The notes below the pieces were generated by a model. That model saw only the letters and a list, made by a program, of their open reading frames with translations, ran no database searches and had not been told where the DNA came from. A program made the position numbers and the translations under genes. A stretch of 28,441 nucleotides of DNA from a virus: the IMG/VR virus record IMGVR_UViG_3300021599_000294, positions 1 through 28,441 of that record; one strand, written 5' to 3'. Shown here piece by piece: positions 1 to 7,769 of this stretch (its first letter is position 1; the number at the start of each line of letters is the position of its first letter).

Positions 1-2
1 TT

Positions 3-257
3 TATTATCGTAAAAGACCGAAAGTAACCAATGCCAGAGCAGGTCAAAGTCCTCATAACTATTACCCATCTCGGGCATTTGATATTGCCTTTGTTAAGGT
101 TGGCAAACGTGAACTTGATTATTCCGCAAAGCATTTCAAAGAGTTTTGGGAACTACTGCAATCGGTAAGCAATAAGCTAACTTGGGGCGGTAATTTTAAA
201 TCGTTCAAAGATATGCCACATTATGAACTTTCTAATTGGAAAATGACTATCATATGA
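3..257 (+). CDS. Endolysin, M15-type peptidase (C-terminal part)
   Basis: This is the end of an open frame cut by the left window edge; the first complete codon is at base 3 and about 84 residues are visible. It reads QSPHNYYPSRAFDIAF and later LTWGGNF followed by DMPHYEL. These match the zinc-binding SxHxxxxAxD and the WGG...D.PH(Y/F)E signatures of the M15 family (VanY/CwlK-like L-Ala-D-Glu or D-Ala-D-Ala peptidases, Peptidase_M15_4 type), with the metal-binding His, Asp and His all present. Phages use this family to cut the peptide stems of peptidoglycan at lysis. Its TGA overlaps the ATG of the next gene (ATGA), and a holin candidate and a spanin-like gene follow, which supports a lysis role. 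The N-terminus, any signal peptide and any cell-wall-binding domain lie outside the window. Confidence 0.85.
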   Translation, partial: YYRKRPKVTNARAGQSPHNYYPSRAFDIAFVKVGKRELDYSAKHFKEFWELLQSVSNKLTWGGNFKSFKDMPHYELSNWKMTII

Positions 258-439
258 TAAAGGGTACACGCTACACGAATGGCACAGAGGTCATCACTTT
301 CAGCAAAATAGATTTCATTGTCATCGGAGGTCGAAAGATTGACCACGTTTATTTTAGGCGAAAAGATAAAGTAGATTTAATTATGCCTTTGGTAGAATGG
401 AATTTAAAGGGTAAATTTGAATGGTTAATTACGAATTGA
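254..439 (+). CDS. Small unknown protein in the lysis cassette
   Basis: A 61-residue protein of unknown function. I chose the ATG at 254 because it overlaps the endolysin stop as ATGA, the usual coupled start; an in-frame ATG at 236 would add six residues but would overlap the endolysin by 22 bases. The protein is soluble-looking and rich in Lys, Ile and aromatic residues, with alternating hydrophobic positions that suggest a small beta-rich domain (FIVIGGRKIDHVYF). It has no membrane helix and no Cys or His cluster. It ends at 439 and the holin candidate begins at 441, so it is embedded in the lysis operon. It may be a lysis regulator or an unrelated accessory gene; the sequence does not decide. 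Confidence 0.6.
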   Translation: MIKGTRYTNGTEVITFSKIDFIVIGGRKIDHVYFRRKDKVDLIMPLVEWNLKGKFEWLITN

Positions 440-440
440 T

Positions 441-722
441 ATGAGAAAAATAGCAAAGAGTTTTATTAGTAGTTTCAGCACCGATAAAATGGGCTTTTCT
501 GCCCGAAAACTATCAGCATTTGCAGCAGTTTTAGTGTCGGTAATTATCACAATGAAGAAGATACCAGAGATTGCAATGATAGATGCTTTATACGCTTGGC
601 TTTGCTTTGGTTTATTGTGTTTAGGCATCGTTACAATTGAGCAAATTATTAACTTAAAAAACAGTACACCACCACCGCCTCCAAGCCCTACCAAAATTGA
701 GGATGGGAGTGTTGGTTGCTAA
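441..722 (+). CDS. Holin candidate, two membrane helices
   Basis: A 93-residue protein with two hydrophobic stretches, about residues 23-38 and 46-66, joined by a short turn containing KKIPE. The N-terminus is short and basic, and the C-terminal tail is hydrophilic with five consecutive prolines near residues 77-81. Size, two-helix layout and position between the endolysin and a spanin-like gene fit a class II-type holin, which would open the inner membrane for the endolysin. No family signature was recognised, so the call rests on topology and neighbours. The start follows the previous stop by one base and is preceded by an A/T-rich stretch with no Shine-Dalgarno site. Confidence 0.6.
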   Translation: MRKIAKSFISSFSTDKMGFSARKLSAFAAVLVSVIITMKKIPEIAMIDALYAWLCFGLLCLGIVTIEQIINLKNSTPPPPPSPTKIEDGSVGC

Positions 723-732
723 CAATAACAAT

Positions 733-1299
733 ATGAAACCACAACACCAACTTATCACATTCGCTATCCTATGCCTATTGTTAGTAATAGGTCTTAACCA
801 TTGCGCCAAAGAGAAACCGAAAGTAATCCCATTTGATTACAAAGCAGAAGCCGAAATGATGAAAAAACAATTCGGTATAGAACAAGCAATATTGCTCAAC
901 CAACTGGAAGCAGTTAACCGAAGACTGCAAGTTGCCAACAACGCAAAAGATAGCATTAGACAACGTGAATTATCATTAAGCAACACTAACATAGCTTTGC
1001 TTAAGAAGTTGCGCCAAACTCTTCCAAAAGAATGCGATACTGTGTTTGTTCTATGCGATGAGATTATCAATGTTAAGGATAGTAGCTATGCAGCGTTATT
1101 TAATGCATTTCAACTTTGCGCTGATGGAAGTACTATTAAGGATAGTTTAATAGTTAATTACAAGGCGGAGAATGTAACCGATAGCACTCTGTTAGTGATA
1201 AGTAAACAAGAAACGAAACAACAACGCAAAGGTAAGATAGCAGCGTGGTGTGTTGGCGGTGCTATGTTTATTTTGTGGCTTGTTGTGGGATTGAAATAA
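733..1299 (+). CDS. Spanin-like protein, possible unimolecular spanin
   Basis: A 188-residue protein if it starts at the ATG at 733, just after the holin stop and behind an A-rich leader; an ATG at 697 in the same frame would overlap the holin gene. Residues about 7-22 form a hydrophobic signal or membrane segment that ends at Cys24 in the context GLNHC. The middle, about residues 35-165, is hydrophilic and partly coiled-coil. A second membrane helix covers about residues 168-186. An N-terminal lipid-type signal plus a C-terminal membrane helix is the layout of unimolecular spanins such as T1 gp11, which bridge and fuse inner and outer membranes. The lipobox is poor (His before the Cys), so a two-helix inner-membrane protein is the alternative. 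It is the last gene of the lysis operon. Confidence 0.5.
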   Translation: MKPQHQLITFAILCLLLVIGLNHCAKEKPKVIPFDYKAEAEMMKKQFGIEQAILLNQLEAVNRRLQVANNAKDSIRQRELSLSNTNIALLKKLRQTLPKECDTVFVLCDEIINVKDSSYAALFNAFQLCADGSTIKDSLIVNYKAENVTDSTLLVISKQETKQQRKGKIAAWCVGGAMFILWLVVGLK

Positions 1300-1304
1300 A
1301 TTAG

Positions 1305-1312
1305 TATATTTG
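1305..1312 (+). promoter_or_regulatory. Putative Bacteroidota -7 box
   Basis: TATATTTG lies just after the stop of the spanin-like gene, on the + strand. It matches the -7 consensus TAnnTTTG. No perfect TTTG is found at the expected -33 position, only a TTG about 19-20 bases upstream, so promoter strength is uncertain. Transcription would begin near 1319 and would meet the hairpin terminator about 20 bases later. Confidence 0.4.
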
Positions 1313-1318
1313 CCACGT

Positions 1319-1370
1319 TCAGTGTTAGTTATTAGGTGAAGCCCTTGCAGAAATGTAAGGGCTTTGTTTA
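1319..1370 (+). ncRNA. Candidate short non-coding transcript
   Basis: This is inferred from the -7 box at 1305-1312 and the terminator at 1339-1364. No open frame of useful length lies between them. The RNA would be about 50 bases: a 20-base unpaired 5' part and the terminator hairpin. It would be antisense to the last few bases of the 58-residue gene on the opposite strand. It could equally be only the 3' end of the lysis operon mRNA with a chance -7 match. Confidence 0.25.
1339..1364 (+). terminator. Intrinsic terminator after the lysis operon
   Basis: The inverted repeat AAGCCCTT / AAGGGCTT forms an 8 bp stem, extendable to 10 bp through a G-U and a C-G pair, with a 6-base loop. It is followed on the + strand by a T-rich tail (TGTTTATTT). 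It sits between the convergent lysis operon and tail operon. The other side is not T-rich, so it acts mainly on + strand transcripts. Confidence 0.75.
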
Positions 1371-1544
1371 TTTATCATCGATAATCCCAAGCATAACTAA
1401 CAACGCTATTACACCGCCCTTGAATATTCTACCTACATTCTTGGCTATTTCTCGGTATTGATATAGCATCGCAACAAGGTAAAAAAACAAAACAATCAAG
1501 ACTAATATGAATGGCTTTAGTGCTACAATTTCTTGATTAGTCAT
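1368..1544 (-). CDS. Small two-helix membrane protein (58 aa)
   Basis: A short frame that is easily missed. It starts at an ATG (1542-1544) that overlaps the stop of the upstream gene by eight bases (AATGACTAA) and ends with TAA at 1368. The protein begins MTNQEIVALKPF, has a strong membrane helix at about residues 11-28, a basic middle (QYREIAKNVGRIFK), and a second hydrophobic stretch at about 44-55. It ends with DDK. The tight overlap and clean membrane topology argue that it is a real gene, the last one of the long - strand operon. A holin or anti-holin function is possible because it follows a second small membrane protein, but no family was recognised. Confidence 0.6.
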   Translation of the reverse strand: MTNQEIVALKPFILVLIVLFFYLVAMLYQYREIAKNVGRIFKGGVIALLVMLGIIDDK

Positions 1545-1743
1545 TCTTGTTTTTCTTTGCCACTCTGTAAGATGCCCACATTGATACTATCAATGCACCA
1601 AGTTTAGCACCATCGTAAATCGTGTCATAAACACCAGTTAGTTGTATGTTGCCAAACCAGTCGGAAGTCCACACTCCTGCTTGAATTATTACGCTTGTAA
1701 TGATGACTAAAATGCTATTGTCGTGGTGTTCTTGATGTATCAT
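1537..1743 (-). CDS. Small membrane protein, holin-like
   Basis: A 68-residue protein starting at the ATG at 1743, which overlaps the previous stop as ATGA; a longer in-frame start would run far into the upstream gene. It has a hydrophobic segment at about residues 9-25 (SILVIITSVIIQAGVW), a polar middle, and a second at about 46-58, followed by a basic tail (RVAKKNKND). This charge distribution is seen in small phage holins with a cytoplasmic basic C-terminus. It lies downstream of the tail-tip genes, where many siphoviruses keep lysis genes. Function is inferred from topology and place only. Confidence 0.55.
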   Translation of the reverse strand: MIHQEHHDNSILVIITSVIIQAGVWTSDWFGNIQLTGVYDTIYDGAKLGALIVSMWASYRVAKKNKND

Positions 1744-1982
1744 AAAATAATTTCTTTTGGAGTATAAGGTATCAAAGGTAAGTCTTTTACCCATATAAAT
1801 TCTAATGTTATTGTTTGTTCCATTTCTTCAACCGAAATTATCCAATTATTGTTTAAATCTTGGATAGGATTGTAATATGAATAGGGCGCATACAACTGCC
1901 CCACTAACTCATCTTTTTGATTTTCTGTTAAAAGACCTACATAAAGTAGCTTTTCTTCTTCTGTTAGTTGTGTTAGTTTCAT
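1740..1982 (-). CDS. Small unknown protein after the tail genes
   Basis: An 80-residue protein with no membrane helix. The N-terminal half begins MKLTQLTEEEKLLYVGLLTE and looks helical; the C-terminal half is rich in Trp, Ile and Pro (NNNWIISVEEME, FIWVKDLPLIPYTP). It starts one base after the stop of the lectin-like tail protein and overlaps the next gene by ATGA, so it is a firm member of the operon. The C-terminal half suggests a small beta domain. Possible roles are a tail-tip accessory factor or a fibre chaperone, but neither is shown by the sequence. Confidence 0.6.
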   Translation of the reverse strand: MKLTQLTEEEKLLYVGLLTENQKDELVGQLYAPYSYYNPIQDLNNNWIISVEEMEQTITLEFIWVKDLPLIPYTPKEIIL

Positions 1983-1983
1983 T

Positions 1984-2757
1984 TTATACGTTTCTTGAAA
2001 GTGAAGTTTGCATTGCTTGAATTAATGTGTATAATGTTGATGCATCTCCGCTTGATAAACCGCTTCCAACAGATGCAAATGCTAACTCTCTGGCTGTGTA
2101 ACTTTCAGTAGTGCCATTGTTATTTCGTGCTGCTAAAAATAAATTAGTTGTAGGTCTTGAAATAGATGCAGCAGTTGATGTTGCGCTACTTGCTCCATTC
2201 TTATAAGTAGTTAACAACGTAGATGTTGTTCTTGAAATAGTAAACCAGCCACGAGAATCGGCATTAGCGACTGTTAAAAATGTCAAATTATTAGCAATTC
2301 CTCGAAAGTTTCCTACATTTCTTGAATCTAACTCAACTGCAGTGCCAGTACTTTGACAACCAAGGTCAGCACCAGCGTTTGTGTTGTTTCTTAAATATGC
2401 ACTAAAATGCGTATCATTTAAAGATAGCGTTGTGCTTGGTGTAATTCCAGTATTTGCGTATGCATTCGTTCCATTTGGCAACGCACCATTTGCCGAATGT
2501 GTCCAACCTCCGTTAAATGACAACGCAAATGTTGAAGTGTTCATAAAGTTAAATGCGTGTTTAGTATTTGTGCCTCCCACAAATGGATAAATCGCATTAA
2601 ATTTACCAGTCAAACTATTCGCAATTAAACCTGCTTCAAATGTGTTTAAAGCGTTTAAAATAACAGTATCTGTTTCCGATGTTGCAGCTATCCACGCAGT
2701 TGTTAATGGTAGATAACCAGCAGCAGCAGGTCTTATGTATATCAGTCTTCTACCCAT
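1984..2757 (-). CDS. Tail-tip protein with lectin-like (ConA-type) fold
   Basis: A 257-residue virion protein. The body is rich in Asn, Thr, Ser and aromatic residues in a beta pattern, and contains stretches such as FSAYLRNNTN, TTYKNGAS and NLFLAARNNNG. It ends with ELAFASVGSGLS and a helical close ending in LSRNV. This is the style of concanavalin A-like/LamG-like jelly-roll domains that end many Bacteroidota phage tail genes, where they are thought to bind surface glycans. The start overlaps the previous stop as TAATG, so it is translated together with the fibre protein upstream. The likely role is adsorption, as part of or attached to the fibre. The assignment is from fold-like pattern, not from a search. 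Confidence 0.6.
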   Translation of the reverse strand: MGRRLIYIRPAAAGYLPLTTAWIAATSETDTVILNALNTFEAGLIANSLTGKFNAIYPFVGGTNTKHAFNFMNTSTFALSFNGGWTHSANGALPNGTNAYANTGITPSTTLSLNDTHFSAYLRNNTNAGADLGCQSTGTAVELDSRNVGNFRGIANNLTFLTVANADSRGWFTISRTTSTLLTTYKNGASSATSTAASISRPTTNLFLAARNNNGTTESYTARELAFASVGSGLSSGDASTLYTLIQAMQTSLSRNV

Positions 2758-4340
2758 TATATTCTGGTTGTTTTTAACGATGCTTGTAAATTAGTCAATG
2801 CACTATTCGATGTTGTGACTAATGTAATTTTATCACCTATTGCTACTGTGTTGGCAGCAGTAGCAGTGCCAGTTGCTATGGTGCTGCTTACCGCTACTGC
2901 ACTAATGCCAGTTACATCTACTCCATTTATCTTTACTGCTACTGTGCAAGTGCCAGATGCAGAGATAATTTTTAGTTGATTTATTGTGTACGCATAGGCA
3001 GCATAAAGTTCTAATGTATACGTTGTTGCTGCTATGCTTGAGCCACCATCTTGAAGAGAAATGTTTTCAACTTTTAAAGCATTAAAAGCACTCCAATCAG
3101 CCGATGATAATGCGCCTCTGTTAGATGCAGATGCAGTTGGTAAATTAAAGTTATGAATGCCAGATGCTGAACTTATTGCAAAATCAGTACCAGTAGTTCC
3201 AACTGCGAATGTTTGCACTTGCTCTGTTAGACCATTCAACGCAGTTAAACCAGTTGAAAAAGTTGTAATAACTTGACATAGATGACTATTTTCTGTGTGC
3301 AATGTTATTGTTCTACCGCTATGAGTAACATAAATTCTAATTGCTAATCTATCAGTTAGTGCAAGTGTTGTTTGCGGAACTGCTATTGTACTCAAATATA
3401 AGTCAATAGTAGTGCCTCCAGTAATTGCTTCTGGTGTTGTTGAATTCGATGCAATTAATGTTAATGTTGTTCCATCCCATTTGTGCAGTTCAATGTAAAA
3501 TGATGGTGAACCACCGCCACTTGATGCACTCATATAAGTTTCAAAATTCCAATTCCCTGCTGGTATTGTCAACTGATTTGGGTCATTCGCATCTGTGATA
3601 AATGATTGAATATATCCATCAGCAGCAATAGTGAAATCAGTACCAGTACCGATAATAGGCACTTTATTAATTTCTTTCATTGCCACACCGCCAAATGTAC
3701 CTTGAGAAACTGAACCATTTAAGTAGTAGTTTACTGATGCACCACCGCCACCGCTTGTTGGAAAATTAGCTAATGAACCATCACCTCTCACATATTGACT
3801 TGTAAGCCCTGCTCCAGTTACCGCTATTGTTCCAGATGTTGTGACTGGACTACTTGCAACGCTGAATGCTGATGGCATTGTTAAACCTACACTTGTAACT
3901 GTACCGCTACCAGCACCAATATCACTTAACATCGCAAAGGTTTGTGGGCTTGTTGTTTTGTCTGGTAGTTGAAATTCCGTTGCGGTTGTAAGTGTAGGTG
4001 ATGTTATTGTGGCATTGCCTAAAGCATTATTGATAATTATTTGGTCGTGCTTAACATCAATGCTTTCACCTGCACCATTATCAATAGTAATGCCTACTGA
4101 TGTTGTAGAACCAGCATCTGTCACTTGTTGCAATGTAGGTGCTGCCAATGTAAACACACCAGTAACCAAGTCAAATGTCCCAAATGCACCACTTGTAACA
4201 TCAATGGCATACTGATAGATTTGATTAGTAACACCACTTGCAGCCATTACCAGATACAATGTGCTTCCATCATCAATAAGGTAGTTTTTTAATGACACCA
4301 AATCACCAGCAGTTGCCAATGTTTGCATATCTGCTAACAA
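2757..4340 (-). CDS. Tail fibre protein, start uncertain
   Basis: About 527 residues from a TTG at 4340; the first in-frame ATG is at 4328. The N-terminal part reads ADMQTLATAGDLVSLKNYL, followed by SGTVTSVGLTMPSAFSV and SPVTTSGTIAVTGAG, and then QYVRGDGSL. This block is a recurrent shaft motif of Bacteroidota phage fibres. Later regions (residues about 200-360) look like a beta-sandwich head, and the C-terminus is a second beta domain. It would be a trimeric fibre at the tail tip. The open frame continues upstream to a TAG near 4411 without an ATG, and the usual TAATG junction is present at 4367-4371 but in another frame, so the true N-terminus is unclear. It stops as TAATG into the lectin-like gene. 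Confidence 0.7.
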   Translation of the reverse strand: MLADMQTLATAGDLVSLKNYLIDDGSTLYLVMAASGVTNQIYQYAIDVTSGAFGTFDLVTGVFTLAAPTLQQVTDAGSTTSVGITIDNGAGESIDVKHDQIIINNALGNATITSPTLTTATEFQLPDKTTSPQTFAMLSDIGAGSGTVTSVGLTMPSAFSVASSPVTTSGTIAVTGAGLTSQYVRGDGSLANFPTSGGGGASVNYYLNGSVSQGTFGGVAMKEINKVPIIGTGTDFTIAADGYIQSFITDANDPNQLTIPAGNWNFETYMSASSGGGSPSFYIELHKWDGTTLTLIASNSTTPEAITGGTTIDLYLSTIAVPQTTLALTDRLAIRIYVTHSGRTITLHTENSHLCQVITTFSTGLTALNGLTEQVQTFAVGTTGTDFAISSASGIHNFNLPTASASNRGALSSADWSAFNALKVENISLQDGGSSIAATTYTLELYAAYAYTINQLKIISASGTCTVAVKINGVDVTGISAVAVSSTIATGTATAANTVAIGDKITLVTTSNSALTNLQASLKTTRI

Positions 4341-4368
4341 AATTTGCTCAATGTTTTCCGAATTTCCA

Positions 4369-5295
4369 TTAGTTACGATGTTTTTTATAATTATTATATC
4401 TTTGGCGCACCTCTAATTTTACTGGTGCTAATTTACTGATTAAAGGCTTCCATACTGGTTTATATTCCGTTTGAAACATTATTTCTTTATCAACATACTT
4501 TTCAGCATTTCTTGAATTATAATCCGTTATAGTGCATCTATCTGATTGCATTATTGAAATCCTAAATAAGTTGTGCAATTGTGCAGGAATTCTCTTTGTT
4601 TCTAAAATGTAAATCGGTTCTTGCTCATCGAATGTCCACTCTCTAACACCATTTTGATATTGAATCTCTTCCTTCGTATAATCAGCAGTTGGATAGCCAA
4701 AGTAACCAGACAATCTTATTTGATTTACCCAATTTAAATTCAAGTAATTTACTGTTAATTTATCATCACTTAAGCTACCTATTAAACCATTTTGATACCA
4801 TTGTAATCTAATGGTCATCTCTGCTCTATCTGCTCTGTATTCGCACAATTTAAAATCAAAAGAAAATATTGAAACATTGCCCAACACCCCATCAGTAACT
4901 GCTAATTCCACCTTGTAAATACCACCTCCGTGCAATGTCAACACCTTATGCCATTCTATTTTGTAGCCTACATACTTTTGATTGTTCACTGTTTGAAAGC
5001 CAAAAGGATAGTTGACACCATAAGTAGTTCCACCGCTCATTGTTGCTAACAAAACATTGTCTTTGTACAATTTATAAACTGCCCCAGAAGCGGTTGGTGA
5101 GCAGATGTCCATAAATGTAAAGAAATCATTCTTCATTGCATCACTCCCATCACCATATGCTAACTGCAATAATTTAAAATCAGCGCAGCAGTCCCACAAA
5201 TCTGTGTTAGGCAATAGTAACGTAGGCACTACTGCACTTGCTGCTGGTAGTGTAAAGAATGTTTGCTTTGCTGCTTCTCCATCAAATGTTGGCAT
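4369..5295 (-). CDS. Tail-tip structural protein, unknown
   Basis: A 308-residue protein with no recognised family. It begins MPTFDGEAAKQTFFTLPAAS and has alternating hydrophobic positions, many aromatic residues and short beta-like segments throughout. It has several Cys residues (such as DLWDCCADF) but no metal-site spacing. The C-terminus is basic (QRYNNYKKHRN). It starts with a TAATG overlap from the 824-residue protein and lies before the fibre gene, so it is probably a baseplate or tail-tip adaptor that holds the fibre. Only gene order supports this role. Confidence 0.6.
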   Translation of the reverse strand: MPTFDGEAAKQTFFTLPAASAVVPTLLLPNTDLWDCCADFKLLQLAYGDGSDAMKNDFFTFMDICSPTASGAVYKLYKDNVLLATMSGGTTYGVNYPFGFQTVNNQKYVGYKIEWHKVLTLHGGGIYKVELAVTDGVLGNVSIFSFDFKLCEYRADRAEMTIRLQWYQNGLIGSLSDDKLTVNYLNLNWVNQIRLSGYFGYPTADYTKEEIQYQNGVREWTFDEQEPIYILETKRIPAQLHNLFRISIMQSDRCTITDYNSRNAEKYVDKEIMFQTEYKPVWKPLISKLAPVKLEVRQRYNNYKKHRN

Positions 5296-7769
5296 TATGC
5301 TATAGATTTAAGGTTACCATCTGTTGTTGTCTTGAATGTACCATCAGTCATTGTTTTGTCGAATTCTGGGTCTGGTGTTTTTTCAACCTCGTAAATTCTT
5401 GCAACGATATCATAAGTAATGTTGCCAACTGGCAATGCATTGTGGTCAAGAACCGCTTCTGCCTTAATAGTAGTTGAATTTATTTGCGTTAAAACAACTT
5501 TATCATCTATTCCCGAAATGGGAACAAACCAAGTTAATGGGAATGTTGTTTCCCACACACTTGAAAACCTTACTCTGCCACCTATACCACCTTGTTCGTG
5601 TATTTCAATTCCAAATACTACCTTGCTTTCTTCAATCAATAAACCAGTTGGCTTGGTAAACGTAGCCCTTACAATTGTGTTGCTACCTGCTTGAATGTAA
5701 TTGACACCTCCAGCAGTTAATGGTGTACCTCCACTTGTGAATGTTTCAACTTTCTTTACTGAATATGCAGGGTTTGATGCATAATCGTTAATTGGTATCA
5801 AAATGTCCTCATCGAAATGGTAAGGATTTACGCTTGAAACCACATCATAACCAGTTCTAAAATATATCTCCCAATTCGCAGTTAAGTAATGAAACCAATC
5901 TTGATTTTGACCATTGTTTTGTTGCGATGGGTTGAAGAAATCTGAATTCACACCAAGCAATGCTACCCACGCTTCCCATCTTATCATAAATGGATAACTG
6001 ATTTTAAATTTAGCACTTGATGGGGTTGGTACTGCATCAACTATTGTAACTGTTATCGGTTTACGAATTTCAGTTGTTGGAATATTGAAGACTGTGTTGT
6101 TTGAATAGTTGATAAATGGCGCACCACCTTGAAATATAACTGGCACATTTAACTGAAAATCCTCTAACAAAAATTCAGCACCATCACTTATTCTTTTTGC
6201 AACAACTTGCTGATAAATTTTAGTTAAATAAACTGAATCTACAGTAGATGGGAATTCCTCCCAAGTGCCATAGATAAGGCTTTCCATAACACACTCATCA
6301 TTCTTGAATGTAGTGATGTCATCTGTTATCCCAGCATCACTTGCATCTTCATAATGCCTCTTAAATGTTTGCAAACAGTTGAGGTCTGCTGGTCTTACTA
6401 CATTATTAAAGTTCTTAACACCACTCCATATTACTTGTTTATTTGAATTGACAACCTGCGTAAATGCTGGGTTTGCAATGTTAGAAAAGAAGCAGAATCG
6501 TGGTGTTAAACTTTCATTTAATATTGTTATTGTATCAGCAACCAAAACCAAATAAATAGTAACGTGAATAGTGTTTGCGTTTATGAAATCTGCCTTTACA
6601 CTATCAATAAAATTACCATCATTTCCATATGGATTTGTGTAAACCAAACCATCAACATATGGGTACAAATCAGCAAACAAAAAGTTTTCTCCAAGTGACC
6701 TACCATTGTTTTGATATTCGATTTGATTGTTTGGCAATTTCATTGCACCAATGGAAATTCTTTGCCCTGCTGCAAAGTCACCAGTTGCACTTGTTATATC
6801 AAATTCAATCGTTTGGTCATACCCAATAAAACTGCTTAATTCAGTTATAGGAACTCCATTGTTAAAGTACTCAATGTTTTGAATAAAATAATCTTGCGCC
6901 CCTTGATTAAATGACTCATCAAACCAACCACTATTACCTAATATGCTGCTATTTGTTTCAACAACTTGCAATGAATTTGGGTCATTAATACTCCTTAATC
7001 CAGATACCTTAACAACGTATTTTAAGCAGTTACCATTCAAGTAATAAGCAGGTGCAATATTGTTGGTTGCATCTATTAATTGTGATGCTAAATACAATGG
7101 TGTAGCAACAACATAATGTCTTATTCTGAAAACTTGTCTACCATTACTTGTATCGTAGCTTATACGATAGGCATCTGATGTGCCAACAAAATTAGACCTA
7201 ATTTGCCATTCCAAACCTCCTTGAGGAACAAGTGTTGATGGTGTGCCAAAACTTGATGCATCAATGTTATCTGCCTTATACCATTGTAGTTGGTTTGTGG
7301 TTAAGGAATTAAATTGATTTGGCTGCCCATTCTCAATAAAATTATATTGATAATCTAATGATTGAATCTCTGTTAAGTTATACAGAATAGCATCAGCATT
7401 GCTTTCGTTATTCGTTACTGGCAAACCGCTAACAATGGCATTAGAAACTAATATCTCATTGTTGCTATATTTAACCAATACAGTAACTTTTTGATTGTTT
7501 GCAGTAGCAAAGAAACCTGCACTACAAACTATTCTTATGGTATCACCAACACTTACATTCGCAAATCTATTGCTTCCGTATAAATGGTTTTGATTTAAAG
7601 CACTACCCGTAACCAAAGGGACTGCAGGTGTAAATTTTACTTCAGTAAAAAATTCAACATCTGTCCACACTAATAATGACTCTCCTATGTTGAATAATGG
7701 AAAATTACTTCCACTACTACCAGCAGTAATTACATCGTAAAATGTTTGACCAATTATAGTTACCGCCAT
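5295..7769 (-). CDS. Large tail-tip / baseplate structural protein
   Basis: An 824-residue protein, the second largest in the window after the tape measure. It is beta-rich, with many Asn, Thr, Tyr and Phe residues and few long helices, and has no signal peptide. It begins MAVTIIGQTFYDVITAGSSG and ends with repeated MTDGTFKTTTDGNLKS-like strands. Position after the Dit/Tal-like protein and before the fibre genes fits a central tip or baseplate hub component. Its start overlaps the preceding 67-residue gene as TAATG and its stop overlaps the next gene the same way. No enzymatic motif was seen. The size and pattern are usual for minor structural proteins of Bacteroidota siphoviruses, but I cannot name the family. 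Confidence 0.65.
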   Translation of the reverse strand: MAVTIIGQTFYDVITAGSSGSNFPLFNIGESLLVWTDVEFFTEVKFTPAVPLVTGSALNQNHLYGSNRFANVSVGDTIRIVCSAGFFATANNQKVTVLVKYSNNEILVSNAIVSGLPVTNNESNADAILYNLTEIQSLDYQYNFIENGQPNQFNSLTTNQLQWYKADNIDASSFGTPSTLVPQGGLEWQIRSNFVGTSDAYRISYDTSNGRQVFRIRHYVVATPLYLASQLIDATNNIAPAYYLNGNCLKYVVKVSGLRSINDPNSLQVVETNSSILGNSGWFDESFNQGAQDYFIQNIEYFNNGVPITELSSFIGYDQTIEFDITSATGDFAAGQRISIGAMKLPNNQIEYQNNGRSLGENFLFADLYPYVDGLVYTNPYGNDGNFIDSVKADFINANTIHVTIYLVLVADTITILNESLTPRFCFFSNIANPAFTQVVNSNKQVIWSGVKNFNNVVRPADLNCLQTFKRHYEDASDAGITDDITTFKNDECVMESLIYGTWEEFPSTVDSVYLTKIYQQVVAKRISDGAEFLLEDFQLNVPVIFQGGAPFINYSNNTVFNIPTTEIRKPITVTIVDAVPTPSSAKFKISYPFMIRWEAWVALLGVNSDFFNPSQQNNGQNQDWFHYLTANWEIYFRTGYDVVSSVNPYHFDEDILIPINDYASNPAYSVKKVETFTSGGTPLTAGGVNYIQAGSNTIVRATFTKPTGLLIEESKVVFGIEIHEQGGIGGRVRFSSVWETTFPLTWFVPISGIDDKVVLTQINSTTIKAEAVLDHNALPVGNITYDIVARIYEVEKTPDPEFDKTMTDGTFKTTTDGNLKSIA

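Noticed and set aside
425-694. A - strand frame opposite the holin candidate, with a poly-Gly stretch
   Set aside because: The poly-Gly is the reverse of the proline codons in the holin tail; the + strand gene fits the operon and this frame does not.
697-732. An earlier in-frame ATG for the spanin-like gene
   Set aside because: It would overlap the holin gene by 26 bases and put polar Asn-rich residues before the signal segment; the ATG at 733 has a typical A-rich leader.
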